The notes under the pieces are model-generated. The model saw only the letters and a list, made by a program, of their open reading frames with translations. It was not told the origin of the DNA and did not search any database. A stretch of 22,280 nucleotides of DNA from Pseudomonadota bacterium (GTDB lineage Bacteria; Pseudomonadota; Alphaproteobacteria; Rhizobiales; Devosiaceae). The translations under genes were made by a program, and so were the position numbers. This document shows, in pieces, positions 22,141 to 22,280 of this stretch. The stretch is from NCBI GenBank assembly GCA_023427545.1, contig JAEZBF010000028.1, forward strand, positions 1-22,280, read 5' to 3'. The number at the start of each line of letters is the position of its first letter. Within the stretch, counting starts at the first letter, position 1.

Positions 22141-22280
22141 CCTGCGGGTAGTCCGCGTTTGAGTGGGGCGATCGCCCCGCCGACGCGTATGGGGTCTGCG
22201 TGAGGCCGGAACGCGAAGTTGCGGATTGCTGCCCTCCCTGGGGGGCTCGCCGCCGGTCCGCGCCTGGGCCCGCCACGGGA

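Noticed and set aside
21989..22276. Minus-strand frame entering from the right end of the window
   Set aside because: It overlaps the SMP-30 C-terminus, runs through palindromic DNA and looks random (Gly, Arg, Ala and Pro rich).

Overview
The window is GC-rich DNA from an alphaproteobacterium, probably a free-living member of the Hyphomicrobiales (Devosia-like). I infer this from overall gene content and style: TRAP transport with a TakP-like binding protein, a rhizobial-type PfkB fructokinase, an ECF sigma/anti-sigma pair and an alphaproteobacterial-type HemH. No rRNA or tRNA gene is present to confirm it. I recognise 23 protein genes with confidence plus one very small ORF. I see no insertion sequence, prophage, CRISPR array or tRNA.

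Layout. 1-176: non-coding, with nested inverted repeats. 177-2179 (minus): a LysR regulator followed by hemH (ferrochelatase). 2406-2492 (plus): a 28-residue membrane-peptide ORF. 2489-5601 (minus): a tight operon of PfkB sugar kinase, eda, modA and modB, joining sugar phosphorylation, the last Entner-Doudoroff step and molybdate uptake; modC is not here. 5736-7690 (plus): TRAP permease subunits dctQ and dctM, divergent from the kinase. Their likely binding protein dctP (7768-8862) lies convergently on the other strand across a bidirectional terminator. 9061-10849 (plus): a secreted PF03640-type repeat protein, an ECF sigma factor and a membrane anti-sigma factor. 10846-12015 (minus): L-lactate dehydrogenase (lldD). 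12158-12934 (plus): an HNH-family protein whose catalytic histidines appear to be lost. 12931-15423 (minus) and 15509-15913 (plus): the copper module copA/cueR around a clear CueR-type operator.

16220-21067 (plus) is the most unusual part: a compact cassette of a lysine 2,3-aminomutase, two tandem SET-domain proteins, two different D-Ala-D-Ala-ligase-like ATP-grasp enzymes and a GNAT acetyltransferase. The first two and the two ligases are linked by 4-7 base junctions. The set reads like a biosynthetic pathway: lysine is isomerised to beta-lysine, amide bonds are made by the ligases, and methyl and acetyl groups are added by the SET and GNAT proteins. The product is unknown. An SMP-30/gluconolactonase-like gene (21136-22053) follows, and the window ends in a palindrome-rich non-coding stretch.

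A recurring detail: three of the four convergent gene junctions overlap at the tetranucleotide CTAG, which supplies a TAG stop to both strands.
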